Source: Novosphingobium sp. RL4
Lineage (GTDB): Bacteria > Pseudomonadota > Alphaproteobacteria > Sphingomonadales > Sphingomonadaceae
Length of the DNA: 64,000 nt
NCBI RefSeq assembly: GCF_035658495.1
Contig: NZ_CP141944.1
Location: 1,204,001 to 1,268,000, forward strand
Reading direction: 5' to 3'
Positions 17,086 through 24,928 of the stretch are shown here, in pieces. Under the pieces are notes generated by a model. It did no database searches and was not told the origin of the DNA. It saw only the letters and a list, made by a program, of their open reading frames with translations. The position numbers and the translations under genes are program-made. Within the stretch, counting starts at the first letter, position 1; the number at the start of each line of letters is the position of its first letter.

Positions 17086-17949
17086 ATGACCGAGATTACC
17101 GTTGCCGCGCTCCAGTTGGCGCTCAATTCCGCCGACGAGAGCGAAAACATCGCTGCCGTCTCCACGCTGGTCGAGGAAGCCGCTGCAAAGGGCGCGCAGA
17201 TCGTGCTGCCGCCCGAACTGTTCTCCGGCCCCTATTTCTGCAAGGTGGAGGAAGAGGAACTCTTCGTCCTGGCGCGCCCGACCGAGCAGCATCCTTCGGT
17301 GATCGCGATGAAGGCGCTGGCGAAGGCGTTGAAGATCGTCATTCCCACCAGTTTCTTCGAGCGCGACGGCCACCACTACTACAATACGCTCGCCATGATC
17401 GGCACTGATGGCGAGATCATCGGCACCTATCGGAAGAGCCACATTCCCGACGGCCCCGGCTACGAGGAAAAGTACTACTTCCGCCCCGGCAACGACGGGT
17501 TCAAGGTCTGGGACGTGCTCGGCACTAAAGTCGGCGTGGGCGTCTGCTGGGACCAGTGGTACCCCGAATGCGCGCGGGTGATGGCGCTGATGGGGGCGGA
17601 ACTGCTGTTCTATCCCACCGCAATCGGCTCGGAGCCTTACGATGCCACGCTCGACACCAGCCGCATGTGGCGCCGCGCCATGGTCGGGCACTCGGTATCG
17701 AACTGCATGCCGGTGATCGCCGCCAACCGCATCGGCGTCGAATCGGAATGCGGTACCGAGCAGACCTTCTACGGGCACTCGTTCATCACCGACGAATGGG
17801 GTGATTACCTCGCCGAGTTCGGCAAGGAAGAGACCGGCGTGCTGGTTTCCACGCTCGATCTCGCGCGTGCGGCCAGGCACCGCGCGGGCATGGGCTTCTT
17901 CCGCGATCGCCGCCCGCAGCTTTATACGCGCATCGCGCAGGATATCTGA
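17086..17949 (+). CDS. aguB: N-carbamoylputrescine amidase
   Basis: 287-residue nitrilase-superfamily amidase converting N-carbamoylputrescine to putrescine, CO2 and ammonia in the agmatine route to polyamines. The Glu-Lys-Cys triad is complete: E44 in LPPELF, K117 in TYRKSHIPDGPGYEEKYYF, and C154 in VGVGVCWDQWYPECAR. Family sequence such as GSEPYDATLDTSRMWRRAMV and SNCMPVIAANRIG supports AguB over other nitrilases. Agmatine deiminase (aguA), its usual partner, is not in this window. Confidence 0.93.
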   Translation: MTEITVAALQLALNSADESENIAAVSTLVEEAAAKGAQIVLPPELFSGPYFCKVEEEELFVLARPTEQHPSVIAMKALAKALKIVIPTSFFERDGHHYYNTLAMIGTDGEIIGTYRKSHIPDGPGYEEKYYFRPGNDGFKVWDVLGTKVGVGVCWDQWYPECARVMALMGAELLFYPTAIGSEPYDATLDTSRMWRRAMVGHSVSNCMPVIAANRIGVESECGTEQTFYGHSFITDEWGDYLAEFGKEETGVLVSTLDLARAARHRAGMGFFRDRRPQLYTRIAQDI

Positions 17950-17994
17950 TACAAGCCCCGGCAGTTACGGCATAATCGGGGGAGGGCAGCGGCC

Positions 17995-18504
17995 TTGGCC
18001 AAGCATCAGTATCTCGTCGCGCTCGGCTCCAACATGCGCCACCATCGCCACGGCGGGCCTCGCAAGGTGCTCGCCGCGGCGCTCTCGGCGCTGGGCCGGG
18101 GCAAGATGGAAGTGCTCGCCGCCTCCCCGGTGATCGAGACCGCGCCGCTCGGCCCCTCGCGCCGCCGCTACGCCAACGGCGTTGCGCTGGTGCGCAGCAA
18201 GCGCGAGCCTGACGAGATGCTGCACAAATTGCGTAAAATCGAGCACAAGTTCGGCCGCCGCCGCCTCGGTCGGGCCTGGGGGGCGCGCGTGCTGGACCTT
18301 GATCTCGTGCTCTGGAACGGCGGCCCCTGGGCGGGCGGAGAGGGCGAGGAAAGCCTTGTCCTGCCTCACCCCGCCTTCCGCGCGCGTGATTTCGTGCTCG
18401 GCCCGGCCCGGCGAATTGCCGGCACCTGGCGTGACCCTTTGACAGGTCTTACGATTAATCAGCTTCATGCCCGCTTGACCAAGCCTCGCCCTGCCCTTAG
18501 GTGA
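17995..18504 (+). CDS. folK: HPPK, folate biosynthesis pyrophosphokinase
   Basis: 169-residue 2-amino-4-hydroxy-6-hydroxymethyldihydropteridine pyrophosphokinase, which transfers pyrophosphate from ATP to the pterin. Motifs: YLVALGSNM at the N-terminus, APLGPSRRRYANGVALV, RAWGARVLDLDLVLW (the R-x-x-D-x-D-L core) and LVLPHPAFRARDFVL. The start is probably TTG 17995, placed after a GGGGGAGGGC ribosome-binding site; no ATG is better placed. It is followed by tRNA-Lys. Confidence 0.92.
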   Translation: MAKHQYLVALGSNMRHHRHGGPRKVLAAALSALGRGKMEVLAASPVIETAPLGPSRRRYANGVALVRSKREPDEMLHKLRKIEHKFGRRRLGRAWGARVLDLDLVLWNGGPWAGGEGEESLVLPHPAFRARDFVLGPARRIAGTWRDPLTGLTINQLHARLTKPRPALR

Positions 18505-18544
18505 CCCCTTCCGCAGCCGCTTCGCGTGCTGCGCCCGGTAACGG

Positions 18545-18620
18545 GGGCCCTTAGCTCAGTCGGTAGAGCAACTGACTTTTAATCAGTAGGTCGCTGGTTC
18601 GAACCCAGCAGGGCTCACCA
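18545..18620 (+). tRNA. tRNA-Lys (UUU)
   Basis: 76-nt cloverleaf with encoded CCA. Acceptor GGGCCCT pairs with AGGGCTC. The D-loop is TAGCTCAGTCGGTAGAGC, the anticodon arm CTGA-CTTTTAA-TCAG has anticodon TTT, and the T-arm is CTGG-TTCGAAC-CCAG. Its last 45 bp are the left attachment site of the island. The gene is intact, so integration regenerated the 3' end. Confidence 0.97.
18576..18620 (+). repeat. attL, 45-bp direct repeat in tRNA-Lys 3' end
   Basis: Begins CTTTTAATCAGTAGGTCGCT and ends at CCA. It is identical to 36416-36460 and then the flanks diverge. It covers the anticodon loop to the 3' end, a usual target for tyrosine integrases. Confidence 0.93.
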
Positions 18621-18650
18621 TCTTTTCCAACAGTTTCGGCAAAGGTGAGC

Positions 18651-18671
18651 GGGAAGCGTTGGGCGCTTCCC
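18651..18671 (+). terminator. Hairpin after tRNA-Lys
   Basis: GGGAAGCG-TTGGG-CGCTTCCC, followed 12 nt later by CCCCTTTTT. It is possibly a terminator at the island's left end. The rest of 18621-18900 has no gene I can support. Confidence 0.4.
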
Positions 18672-18900
18672 ACCGTATTCCCCTTTTTCTTGCAGAGCTG
18701 TCGGGCCGGCGGCATTGGTCCGCTGGATGACAGCTCCGCTCCCCTCAGTAGCCAAATGAGGTCTTAACGAACGGCCGGTTTCGGTAAGCGGCCTAGCCGC
18801 CGCGAACTCCCTTTTTGGGCGTGTCCGAAGTGCCCATATAAACGGGGAGAATGCGTGCGACATAGTGGTCAGCAAGCGGCATGGTGTCCATATCTGTCCA

Positions 18901-20019
18901 ATGACGACGATCTTTCTCGACGAGTCCGGCTATACCGGCGACGATCTCCTCAACCCCGAGCAGCCGTTTTTCGTGGTAGCCTCGTCCGTGATCGGAGATG
19001 CTGAGGCGGCCGAGCTCCTGCGGCGTTGCTTCCCCCGCTACCAAGGCGCGGAATTCAAGTTTTCCAACATTTGGAAGCGCGCTGGCCACCGCGATGGTCT
19101 ACGCACGCTTGCCCGCGAAATCCCAATGCTACAGGATCAAGTTTACCTTTGGATCATCGACAAGCGCTTCTGCTTGCTCACCAAAATGCTCGATTACTTG
19201 ATAGAGCCGATGGTCTACGACGCGGGGCGGGACTTTTATGCCGGGGGTTACGCCCAGCGCTTCATGAATTCCGCGCATCGCGATATCTTGCGCTATGGCT
19301 CGGACGAACTTTACAGCAGTTCGGTCACGGCATGGGACACTTTCGCTCGCGCGCCCGCCATGGCAACGATTGAACCGTTGCGGGCGCTGCTGGATGAGGT
19401 CTCTGGGACTGCCTCGTCGCCGCTCCGCGACCTATATCGTGCGGCACGGACGGGTCTCGACGACTTCCTTGCGTCTAATGAGCGCTTGGAGGATTTCAGC
19501 GACTCCAGTGAGATCCAGCTCACATCGGTTTTTTCCTCCGTTATTTGGTGGCGGCAGCACCGGCCGGAGGACTTCGACCTCGTCCACGACGAGTCGAGCA
19601 ATTTCCTGCGCCAGCGCGATATGTGGGGGACCATGCTTCGCGATGATTTTGTGTCGCCGCCGATGCCGCAAGGCAACGGCACGCTGGTCGAGTTTCCGCT
19701 ACGGGTCAGGTCTACGGTGTCGGCGTCGTCGCACGCATCGCCAGCGATCCAGCTCTGCGACGTTCTCGCGGGGCTCGGCGCGAAGTTCGCGCCAGCGTTG
19801 CAGGGGCGCGAGAGTGATCCGTTCCTTCTCGAGCTCATTGAACTGGGTGCTGGCGCCCTAACCTACAGCGGCGTGATGCCGCACGACGCGTATGCCGAGG
19901 GTCCGCCGCCACGACGCGACGGCCCAGACATGGTTGACCGTATGGTCGAACTGCTCGACCCGCAACTCACGAGTATGCTGGTCAAGCGGACGGGCTTTGA
20001 GGCGGGGCGGCCCGATTAA
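18901..20019 (+). CDS. DUF3800 domain protein
   Basis: 372 residues from ATG 18901. The first residues MTTIFLDESGYTGDDL carry the DUF3800 hallmark, an Asp in a first strand followed by ESGxxG. Further family features are DLVHDESSNFLRQRD and AIQLCDVLAGLGAKFAPALQ near the C-terminus. DUF3800 proteins have a predicted RNase H-like fold and are often found in mobile and defence-rich DNA; the biochemical role is unproven. A GTG 12 codons upstream is an alternative start. It is convergent with the reverse transcriptase gene, 42 bp apart, so the two might be one locus. Confidence 0.85.
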   Translation: MTTIFLDESGYTGDDLLNPEQPFFVVASSVIGDAEAAELLRRCFPRYQGAEFKFSNIWKRAGHRDGLRTLAREIPMLQDQVYLWIIDKRFCLLTKMLDYLIEPMVYDAGRDFYAGGYAQRFMNSAHRDILRYGSDELYSSSVTAWDTFARAPAMATIEPLRALLDEVSGTASSPLRDLYRAARTGLDDFLASNERLEDFSDSSEIQLTSVFSSVIWWRQHRPEDFDLVHDESSNFLRQRDMWGTMLRDDFVSPPMPQGNGTLVEFPLRVRSTVSASSHASPAIQLCDVLAGLGAKFAPALQGRESDPFLLELIELGAGALTYSGVMPHDAYAEGPPPRRDGPDMVDRMVELLDPQLTSMLVKRTGFEAGRPD

Positions 20020-20061
20020 GCGCGGGCCATTGCTTAGTGCCTATGCACCGAGAGCGGGATG

Positions 20062-21351
20062 CTAACTGCTAGGGTAGGCAAAGGGGGTTCGGTCAATCGC
20101 TGTGAGTTCGGCCAGGCCGAGCAGTTTTCTGTGATGGCTGGCGGGCACAGCGTTCCTCACAGATGAATAGCTGCCCAAAAAATCGGCTAAGCGTTGGTCG
20201 ATCTGCTTGTCGATGCCGGCAAAAACATGTTTGTCGTTACAAAACCAGTAGTGCTTTCCCCAGCCTTCGATCATGCCGTCAATACGTTTGAGTGTAGCTA
20301 CCAACGATTGCTCGCTCGGTAACGGGTTTCCGTTCTTTAGGCCAATCATCGCTTTCTGCGTCTGATGCAGGACGGTGCCGACAGAATCGATGAAGCGTTT
20401 TCGCGCCTTTTCGGCGGGCCGGATCAAGCCGGGGCAGATTGAGATGCCAAGAAAATCAAAACCCAATTCCACCGGAGACCCGCCTTTCGAACTTTTCTCG
20501 GGAGATAACTCCATGCCGAGCTCTTCGAGCAGGCCGATGGATTTCCGCAAGCGAGCGTTAGCTGCCCTCTGTGTGGGCGCCATGATGATGAAGTCGTCGA
20601 TATAGCGGATGCAGCGACAATCGCCGTCATTCATAGCTTTGTCGAAGCTCGCCAAGGCGATGTTTCCGAGTAGCGGTGATAATGAATTGCCTTGGGCCAC
20701 GCCGATTTCCTCGGTTGGGAACTGTCCGGCAGCGTTCTTCAGCGTCGCGATGTTTTCGAGTTCCACCTTTATAGCTGCGCGCACAAATGCCAGGAACTTG
20801 GGGTCATCGCCTACAGCTTCGCCGATGACCTGCACAACACGATCTTTAGAAATGCGGGTGAAAAACGCGCGAATATCGGCAGTGGCGATGAACTTGGCGC
20901 CTTGCCCGATTTGGTCGAGCACAGCTTTGATCGCTGCGGGCACTGCGGAGATTTCCTCACTCCGACCCTGTTCGCCGCGCTTTCGGAGGCTACGTATCCC
21001 GCCGAAACTGTAGGGCGTTTTGACGAACGGCTTCAACGCGTCGATGTCGATCAACACATTGAGGAGGGCTCTTTGGACGATCCGGCTTGCTACAGGCGCA
21101 AGTACAATTGGGCGAATCTTGCCGGTCGGTCGTCCATTCCCATCGAGTTTGGGGATGGGCACGCCTTTGGCTTTTTCGAACCTGAAACTTCCTCGACTGA
21201 GCTTGCCTTGGAGTGATCGAAGGTTGCGCTGAGCGTCCTCAGCAAAGCGCTCTAGCTCCAACCGAACTAGCGGCGATTTTGATGCGCGCCCATTCTGCTG
21301 GATGACGCGCCATGCGGCCTCGAGGTTGTCGAGTTTCCGAATGGCTCTCAT
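20062..21351 (-). CDS. Reverse transcriptase, unclassified (retron/DRT/group II-like)
   Basis: 429-residue RNA-directed DNA polymerase. Palm motifs are clear: KIRPIVLAPVASRIVQRALL, YSFGGIRSLR, ATADIRAFFTRISKD (catalytic Asp), GVAQGNSLSPLLGNIALASF, the active site CRCIRYIDDFIIMA, LSPEKSSKGG and LGFDFLGISICPG. The C-terminal thumb-like region has RIDGMIEGWGKHYWFCND. There is no maturase, endonuclease or nitrilase domain, and no intron structure was noticed. I cannot assign it to a retron, DRT (UG) or Abi clade by eye. Context in an island next to DUF3800 and near hsdRMS suggests a defence RT (inference). Two small overlapping-type ORFs with a 132-bp duplication lie directly upstream. Confidence 0.88.
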   Translation of the reverse strand: MRAIRKLDNLEAAWRVIQQNGRASKSPLVRLELERFAEDAQRNLRSLQGKLSRGSFRFEKAKGVPIPKLDGNGRPTGKIRPIVLAPVASRIVQRALLNVLIDIDALKPFVKTPYSFGGIRSLRKRGEQGRSEEISAVPAAIKAVLDQIGQGAKFIATADIRAFFTRISKDRVVQVIGEAVGDDPKFLAFVRAAIKVELENIATLKNAAGQFPTEEIGVAQGNSLSPLLGNIALASFDKAMNDGDCRCIRYIDDFIIMAPTQRAANARLRKSIGLLEELGMELSPEKSSKGGSPVELGFDFLGISICPGLIRPAEKARKRFIDSVGTVLHQTQKAMIGLKNGNPLPSEQSLVATLKRIDGMIEGWGKHYWFCNDKHVFAGIDKQIDQRLADFLGSYSSVRNAVPASHHRKLLGLAELTAIDRTPFAYPSS

Positions 21352-21393
21352 GAGGTCGGACGCAGGCAGTCTGTAGGGTCCTGTCAGTTCGCC

Positions 21394-21603
21394 TTACCCG
21401 TCCGACGGGGAGCTGACATCCGCAGCGGTACCTTTCGGCCCGTGCCGCACAATCGAGGTCGCGACCTTCGCCGTGGCCTCGCCGTAGCAGGTTCGCTTGG
21501 TCCCGACGGTGATCCCGCCTGCCAGGCTACCGGCTAGAGCCAGTCCGATCAGGAAGCGCGAGGCGCCCCGACCGGCCCGTGCCGAGTTGGCACGTTTTTG
21601 CAT
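21394..21603 (-). CDS. Small membrane-type ORF upstream of the RT (copy 1)
   Basis: 69 codons. A basic N-terminus (MQKRANSARAGRGASRF) precedes a hydrophobic segment (LIGLALAGSLAGGITVG), then TKRTCYGEATAKVATSIVRH. The last 43 codons before the stop lie in a 132-bp block identical to that in the neighbouring 98-codon ORF; the end SSPSDG is unique. GAGGAGAT lies 15-22 bp before the ATG, rather far for a ribosome-binding site. The stop is 42 bp before the RT start. It may be a real small protein or a remnant of a duplicated gene; no function is recognised. Confidence 0.4.
   Translation of the reverse strand: MQKRANSARAGRGASRFLIGLALAGSLAGGITVGTKRTCYGEATAKVATSIVRHGPKGTAADVSSPSDG
21413..21544. repeat. 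132-bp direct repeat, copy 1
   Basis: Identical over 132 bp to 21782-21913 (period 369 bp, divisible by 3, same reading frame in both ORFs). There is no difference between the copies, so no adenine-specific variation. Confidence 0.95.
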
Positions 21604-21624
21604 GTGTGGCGCATGTTCATCTCC

Positions 21625-21921
21625 TCAGCGAAAGCCTAACCTTTTTGGTCGCTTAGGCAAGCGCGAAGGGCGACTTGCGCCCGGCTCCCGCCCGCCCTTC
21701 AGAATAATGCCACTAGCCGCCTGACAGGTACCCTGAATGGTAAAGGTTGCGGCTAACGTAACTTCCTCGGACGAGTAGGTCCTGACATCCGCAGCGGTAC
21801 CTTTCGGCCCGTGCCGCACAATCGAGGTCGCGACCTTCGCCGTGGCCTCGCCGTAGCAGGTTCGCTTGGTCCCGACGGTGATCCCGCCTGCCAGGCTACC
21901 GGCTAGAGCCAGTGCGAACAT
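21625..21921 (-). CDS. Small ORF upstream of the RT (copy 2)
   Basis: 98 codons. It starts MFALALAGSLAGGITVG, runs through the same 132-bp block as copy 1 (TKRTCYGEATAKVATSIVRH), then has its own tail VRTYSSEEVTLAATFTIQGT and a basic end (SRLPKRPKRLGFR). Its stop is in the same frame as, and 21 nt before, the 69-codon ORF. The N-terminus looks cut compared with copy 1, and copy 1 looks cut at the C-terminus compared with this one, so both may derive from a single gene of roughly 125 codons. Function unknown. Confidence 0.4.
   Translation of the reverse strand: MFALALAGSLAGGITVGTKRTCYGEATAKVATSIVRHGPKGTAADVRTYSSEEVTLAATFTIQGTCQAASGIILKGGREPGASRPSRLPKRPKRLGFR
21782..21913. repeat. 132-bp direct repeat, copy 2
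   Basis: Second exact copy of 21413-21544. The first flanking bases still match partly (CCGATCA versus GCGAACA), suggesting the homology once extended further. Confidence 0.95.
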
Positions 21922-22055
21922 CTTGGCAACAAGACGGCGTCACGGTCAAGTAGGCTGCTAAAAAGATCGCCATATTTCCACGGAAGTCGCGAACACTCGA
22001 TTGATCATCTGCGCGCGCCTTGTGCGGATGCGCAATCGAGCGCGGAGTTCCCGAC

Positions 22056-22697
22056 ATGAAGATAACCAGCCTTGCCGCCCACAAGGGCGGCGTGGGCAAG
22101 ACGATGTTGACCGCCTCGTTGGCGGTGCTGGCACAGCAGGACTGCGAGGACGAAGAAGGCGAGCTCGGCAAGGGCAAGGTCGCCATGTTCGACCTAGACC
22201 CGCAGGGCAGCCTCACAGCATGGTACAACGCCCGCCAGCGCGACGGCCCGATCCTTGTCGCTCCCATGCTGCGCACGCTGGCTCTCAGGCTCTACGCTCT
22301 CAACCGCAAGGGTGTGCGATATGTCTTCATCGACACGCCGCCCGGCCACAGCGAGTACATCGCCAAGGCCATGAACGTGGCGCATCTCGTTGTCGTTCCG
22401 GTTCGCCCCGGGGAGCTCGATTACAAGGCTGTCCAACGAACGATGCAGACGGTGCTTTTCTGGGAGGAGCCGTATCTGGCCCTACCCAATGGCGGACTGT
22501 TTCGCAGCCGTGCAATGGGGGAACTTGTCCGTCGATTGGATGCGGACGGTCAGGACAGGCTGCCTCCGGTCCATCACCGTGTGGACCTGCCGCTTCGCAG
22601 CGGTCTGACCCTTACGGAAACGCAGCCGAACTCGGCCGGAGCACAGGAACTTCGGAACGTCTGGGCTAAGATCCGTGAGCGATTGGGAGAACGATGA
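22056..22697 (+). CDS. parA: ParA-family partition ATPase
   Basis: 213-residue MinD/ParA ATPase. The N-terminus has the deviant Walker A (SLAAHKGGVGKTMLTASLAV) and then MFDLDPQGSLTAWYN and YVFIDTPPGHSEYI. It is short and without an N-terminal HTH, matching type Ib plasmid partition ATPases. The start ATG 22056 follows GGAG at a normal distance. Its last four bases overlap the start of the RHH gene. In an integrated island such a pair may stabilise the excised form (inference). Confidence 0.9.
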   Translation: MKITSLAAHKGGVGKTMLTASLAVLAQQDCEDEEGELGKGKVAMFDLDPQGSLTAWYNARQRDGPILVAPMLRTLALRLYALNRKGVRYVFIDTPPGHSEYIAKAMNVAHLVVVPVRPGELDYKAVQRTMQTVLFWEEPYLALPNGGLFRSRAMGELVRRLDADGQDRLPPVHHRVDLPLRSGLTLTETQPNSAGAQELRNVWAKIRERLGER

Positions 22698-22918
22698 TGG
22701 ATGCTGGTTTTGAACCGTTATCGGGGCGCGGGCATGTGCGGCCGATTGCGGAACCGCTCGCGCCGCCGAGGCGCATTTTTGGAGGGCCGCGCCGTCGCAT
22801 CAGCGCGACGCTCGACCAGCCGCGTTACGTGGCCCTGCGCACACTCGCTGCAACCCACGGCCTGAGCGGCGATGACTTGGTGGTCATTGCGATCGACAGG
22901 CTGCTGGCTGGCGCCTGA
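22694..22918 (+). CDS. Ribbon-helix-helix partner of ParA
   Basis: 74 residues, overlapping the ParA stop by 4 bp. A disordered basic N-terminus (LAPPRRIFGGPRRR) is followed by a ribbon-helix-helix pattern: RISATLDQPRYVALRTLAAT then HGLSGDDLVVIAIDRLLA. In type Ib partition systems the small ParB/ParG-like protein both binds the centromere and stimulates ParA, with a mobile N-terminal Arg finger. That assignment is inferred from context and fold pattern. Confidence 0.7.
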   Translation: MMDAGFEPLSGRGHVRPIAEPLAPPRRIFGGPRRRISATLDQPRYVALRTLAATHGLSGDDLVVIAIDRLLAGA

Positions 22919-22954
22919 TCGCAGCGCACAATTTTTTGCTGGAAGGAAGCAGAG

Positions 22955-22992
22955 GTATGTCCCGATCACCCTTGACGGTGATCGGGACATAC
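22955..22992. terminator. Perfect 16-bp stem hairpin between convergent genes
   Basis: GTATGTCCCGATCACC, loop CTTGAC, then GGTGATCGGGACATAC followed by TTTTG on the plus strand. It sits between the RHH gene and the leftward HTH gene, so it is probably a bidirectional terminator. The size and perfection of the palindrome also allow a protein-binding site, for example a partition centromere. Confidence 0.6.
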
Positions 22993-23023
22993 TTTTGCCT
23001 CCAGTCGGCGGCGGCGCCGGGGC

Positions 23024-23377
23024 CTACTGCAACGTGTTGCTCTTGATGCGCTCGGCAACGAAGGTGTTCAGGTCTACGGCGCGGTAGCGCACCGTGCCGG
23101 GGGACAGCTTCACGAAGCGCGGCCCTTCGCCGATCGAGCGCCAGCGTTCGAGGGTTTTGATGCCAACGCCCAGAACCTCGGCGGTCTGTGTCGGGGTGAG
23201 CAGGGCGGGAACAGTCACGGCCGGATCGGCGATGAGCGGCGCGAGCGCGGCGTCCAAAACCTCGGGGCGGAGTTGCGTCGATGTTTCGTTGGGGGCAGGG
23301 CGCGGTTCGGGGCGGTCGGCCCTGACTGAGGGTTGTACGGCGCGAAGCGAGCGGCGCAGGTTCGGTTTCAGCATCAT
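23024..23377 (-). CDS. AlpA/excisionase-like HTH protein
   Basis: 117 residues. The start ATG 23377 has AGGAACC just upstream. The first half is Pro/Arg-rich. The C-terminal half is a MerR-type winged HTH of the AlpA/excisionase kind: LLTPTQTAEVLGVGIKTLER then WRSIGEGPRFVKL and VRYRAVDLNTFVAER. In integrative elements such proteins direct excision or regulate the integrase; here it lies 112 bp downstream of the integrase stop in the same direction. A longer in-frame start (23422) lacks a ribosome-binding site. Confidence 0.8.
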   Translation of the reverse strand: MMLKPNLRRSLRAVQPSVRADRPEPRPAPNETSTQLRPEVLDAALAPLIADPAVTVPALLTPTQTAEVLGVGIKTLERWRSIGEGPRFVKLSPGTVRYRAVDLNTFVAERIKSNTLQ

Positions 23378-23489
23378 GGTTCCTCGGTGTCGTGCGGAAA
23401 AAAGAAAACGGCCCCGGGACAAGTCCGCAGGGCCGCAGGTTGGCTGATCGTGTGGGACGGTTTGCCTCCTGGCTCACCAGATTGGATGC

Positions 23490-24635
23490 TCACATCAGGA
23501 CGGGCACAGCCTCGTTGGCCGCCTCGATGAGCCTTGCGGGTGCGAGGTGCGCGTAGCGCATGGTCATGCTGATCTGGCTATGGCCGAGCAGGGTGCCAAC
23601 CTCGTGGAGGCTGCGGCCCTTGCCAACCAGCGTCGAGGCGAAGGTGTGGCGCAGGTCATGGATGCGCAGGCCCGCGTCCAGTCCGGCGAGCTTCTTGGCC
23701 CGACGCCATGCCTTGGTGGGATCACCGAGCGCCTTGTCCGGGTCGGCACCGGGAAAGATGAATAGCCCCGGTGCCTGAGGGCGCTGGCGTTCGAGGATGG
23801 CGAGCGCGGCATCCGAAAGCGGGATGTGGCGCCGCTTGCCGCTCTTGGACACGGGGACGGTCCAGAGGCGCCGTTCGTAGTCGATGTGTTCCCACTTGGC
23901 GCCCAGCGCCTCGCCGCGCCGCGCGCCGGTCGCAGCGAGGAAGGCGAGGGCGTGGGCGGCCGATTTGTTGGGCTCATCGCGCAACGCCATGAAAAGCGCG
24001 CGGAGTTCGGTTTCGGTGAGGAAGCGTTCGCGATTGTGTTCGCGCCGCATCTCGGCGTGTTGGGCCGGGTTGCGGCCCTCATAGGCCTCCCAGCGCAGCG
24101 CGAGGTTGAAGACCCGCCGCACGAAGGCGACGTAGCGGTTGACGGTGGCGTTGGACAGGCCAGCGCGGCGCAGGCGGTCCTGCAGGTCGGCGACGTCCTG
24201 CGGTCGGATTTCGTCCAGGGAGCGGTTGCCCCAGAGAGCCTTGAGGCGCAGGCGGAAGAAGCCTTCGTGATCGGCGTAGGAGCGCAGCCTTTCCTTGGCA
24301 AAAGGCAGGTAACGCTCCTCGACGAACTTGGCGAAGGTGGGGACCGCCCGCAGGCGGTCACGGTCCCCGGCGGGGTCCCCGCCGAGCGAGGCCTCGGCGC
24401 GTAGCTCCTGAGCCCGGCGTCGCGCCTGCTCCACGGTGATGTCGCCCAGCTTGCCAAGGCGCACCTCGCGTTGGCGATTGCGGGCGTCGCGGTAGCGCAC
24501 GTAGAAGGTGACGGCCCCGGAGGTCCGGACCTCCATGATGAAGCCGGTGAGCTTGTCGTCGAACAGGCGCAGCTTTGCCTTCCCGTCCGGCACGGCCGGC
24601 GGGTTCGTCGCAAGCCCGCGCGTGATTGCGGGCAT
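23490..24635 (-). CDS. Tyrosine site-specific integrase
   Basis: 381-residue phage-type integrase. It has an N-terminal arm-binding domain of the DUF4102 kind (LRLFDDKLTGFIMEVRTSGA, YRDARNRQREVRLGKLGDIT), a SAM-like core-binding domain (about residues 110-190), and a catalytic domain with R in LAATGARRGEAL, HxxR in IHDLRHTFAS, and H plus the nucleophilic Tyr in LGHSQISMTMRYAHL. All catalytic residues are present. It is the likely enzyme for the tRNA-Lys att sites, though it lies well inside the island. Confidence 0.95.
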   Translation of the reverse strand: MPAITRGLATNPPAVPDGKAKLRLFDDKLTGFIMEVRTSGAVTFYVRYRDARNRQREVRLGKLGDITVEQARRRAQELRAEASLGGDPAGDRDRLRAVPTFAKFVEERYLPFAKERLRSYADHEGFFRLRLKALWGNRSLDEIRPQDVADLQDRLRRAGLSNATVNRYVAFVRRVFNLALRWEAYEGRNPAQHAEMRREHNRERFLTETELRALFMALRDEPNKSAAHALAFLAATGARRGEALGAKWEHIDYERRLWTVPVSKSGKRRHIPLSDAALAILERQRPQAPGLFIFPGADPDKALGDPTKAWRRAKKLAGLDAGLRIHDLRHTFASTLVGKGRSLHEVGTLLGHSQISMTMRYAHLAPARLIEAANEAVPVLM

Positions 24636-24681
24636 TTTTGGTTCTCCGATGTAGGATTATCGGCGGCGGGCGATCATCGCG

Positions 24682-24711
24682 GGCCGCAATGGGCTATTGC
24701 GGGCCTTTTTT
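24682..24711 (+). terminator. Hairpin plus T6 upstream of integrase
   Basis: GGCCGCAAT-GGGCT-ATTGCGGGCC with one bulged G, followed by TTTTTT on the plus strand. No plus-strand gene ends here, so it may insulate the integrase promoter or be chance. Confidence 0.3.
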
Positions 24712-24760
24712 CCGCAAAAGGGCCGGAACAGTACGTGCGCGCGCGTCTGTGCGCGCTGCT

Positions 24761-24928
24761 CTAGCGCCAGTTCAGGTTGACCACGACCTTCACCAGATTG
24801 ATGTCGGTGCCGGCTTTACCCGGCACCGGCACTTTGACGGTTGCTGCCGCGCTCTTGGTCCCGGATGCGCTTGTAGTCTTGCGGACACTAAGGATGTCCC
24901 CCAGCAGTCCCATCGCCAGCGGGTTCAT
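24761..24928 (-). CDS. Small hypothetical protein, coupled to upstream gene
   Basis: 55 residues from ATG 24928: MNPLAMGLLGDILSVRKTTS, a Ser/Ala/Thr middle, and VPGKAGTDINLVKVVVNLNW at the end. Its start overlaps the stop of the 144-residue gene (ATGA at 24925-24928), which is the main evidence that it is real. It is not recognised. It lies between that gene and the integrase, all on the minus strand. Confidence 0.55.
   Translation of the reverse strand: MNPLAMGLLGDILSVRKTTSASGTKSAAATVKVPVPGKAGTDINLVKVVVNLNWR

Noticed and set aside
21413..21913. Diversity-generating retroelement (template/variable repeats by the RT)
   Set aside because: The two 132-bp copies are identical, with no adenine-directed differences, and no C-type lectin-like target is present.
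20062..21930. Group II intron
   Set aside because: The RT lacks visible maturase-endonuclease parts, and I could not find domain V-like RNA structure or intron ends around it.
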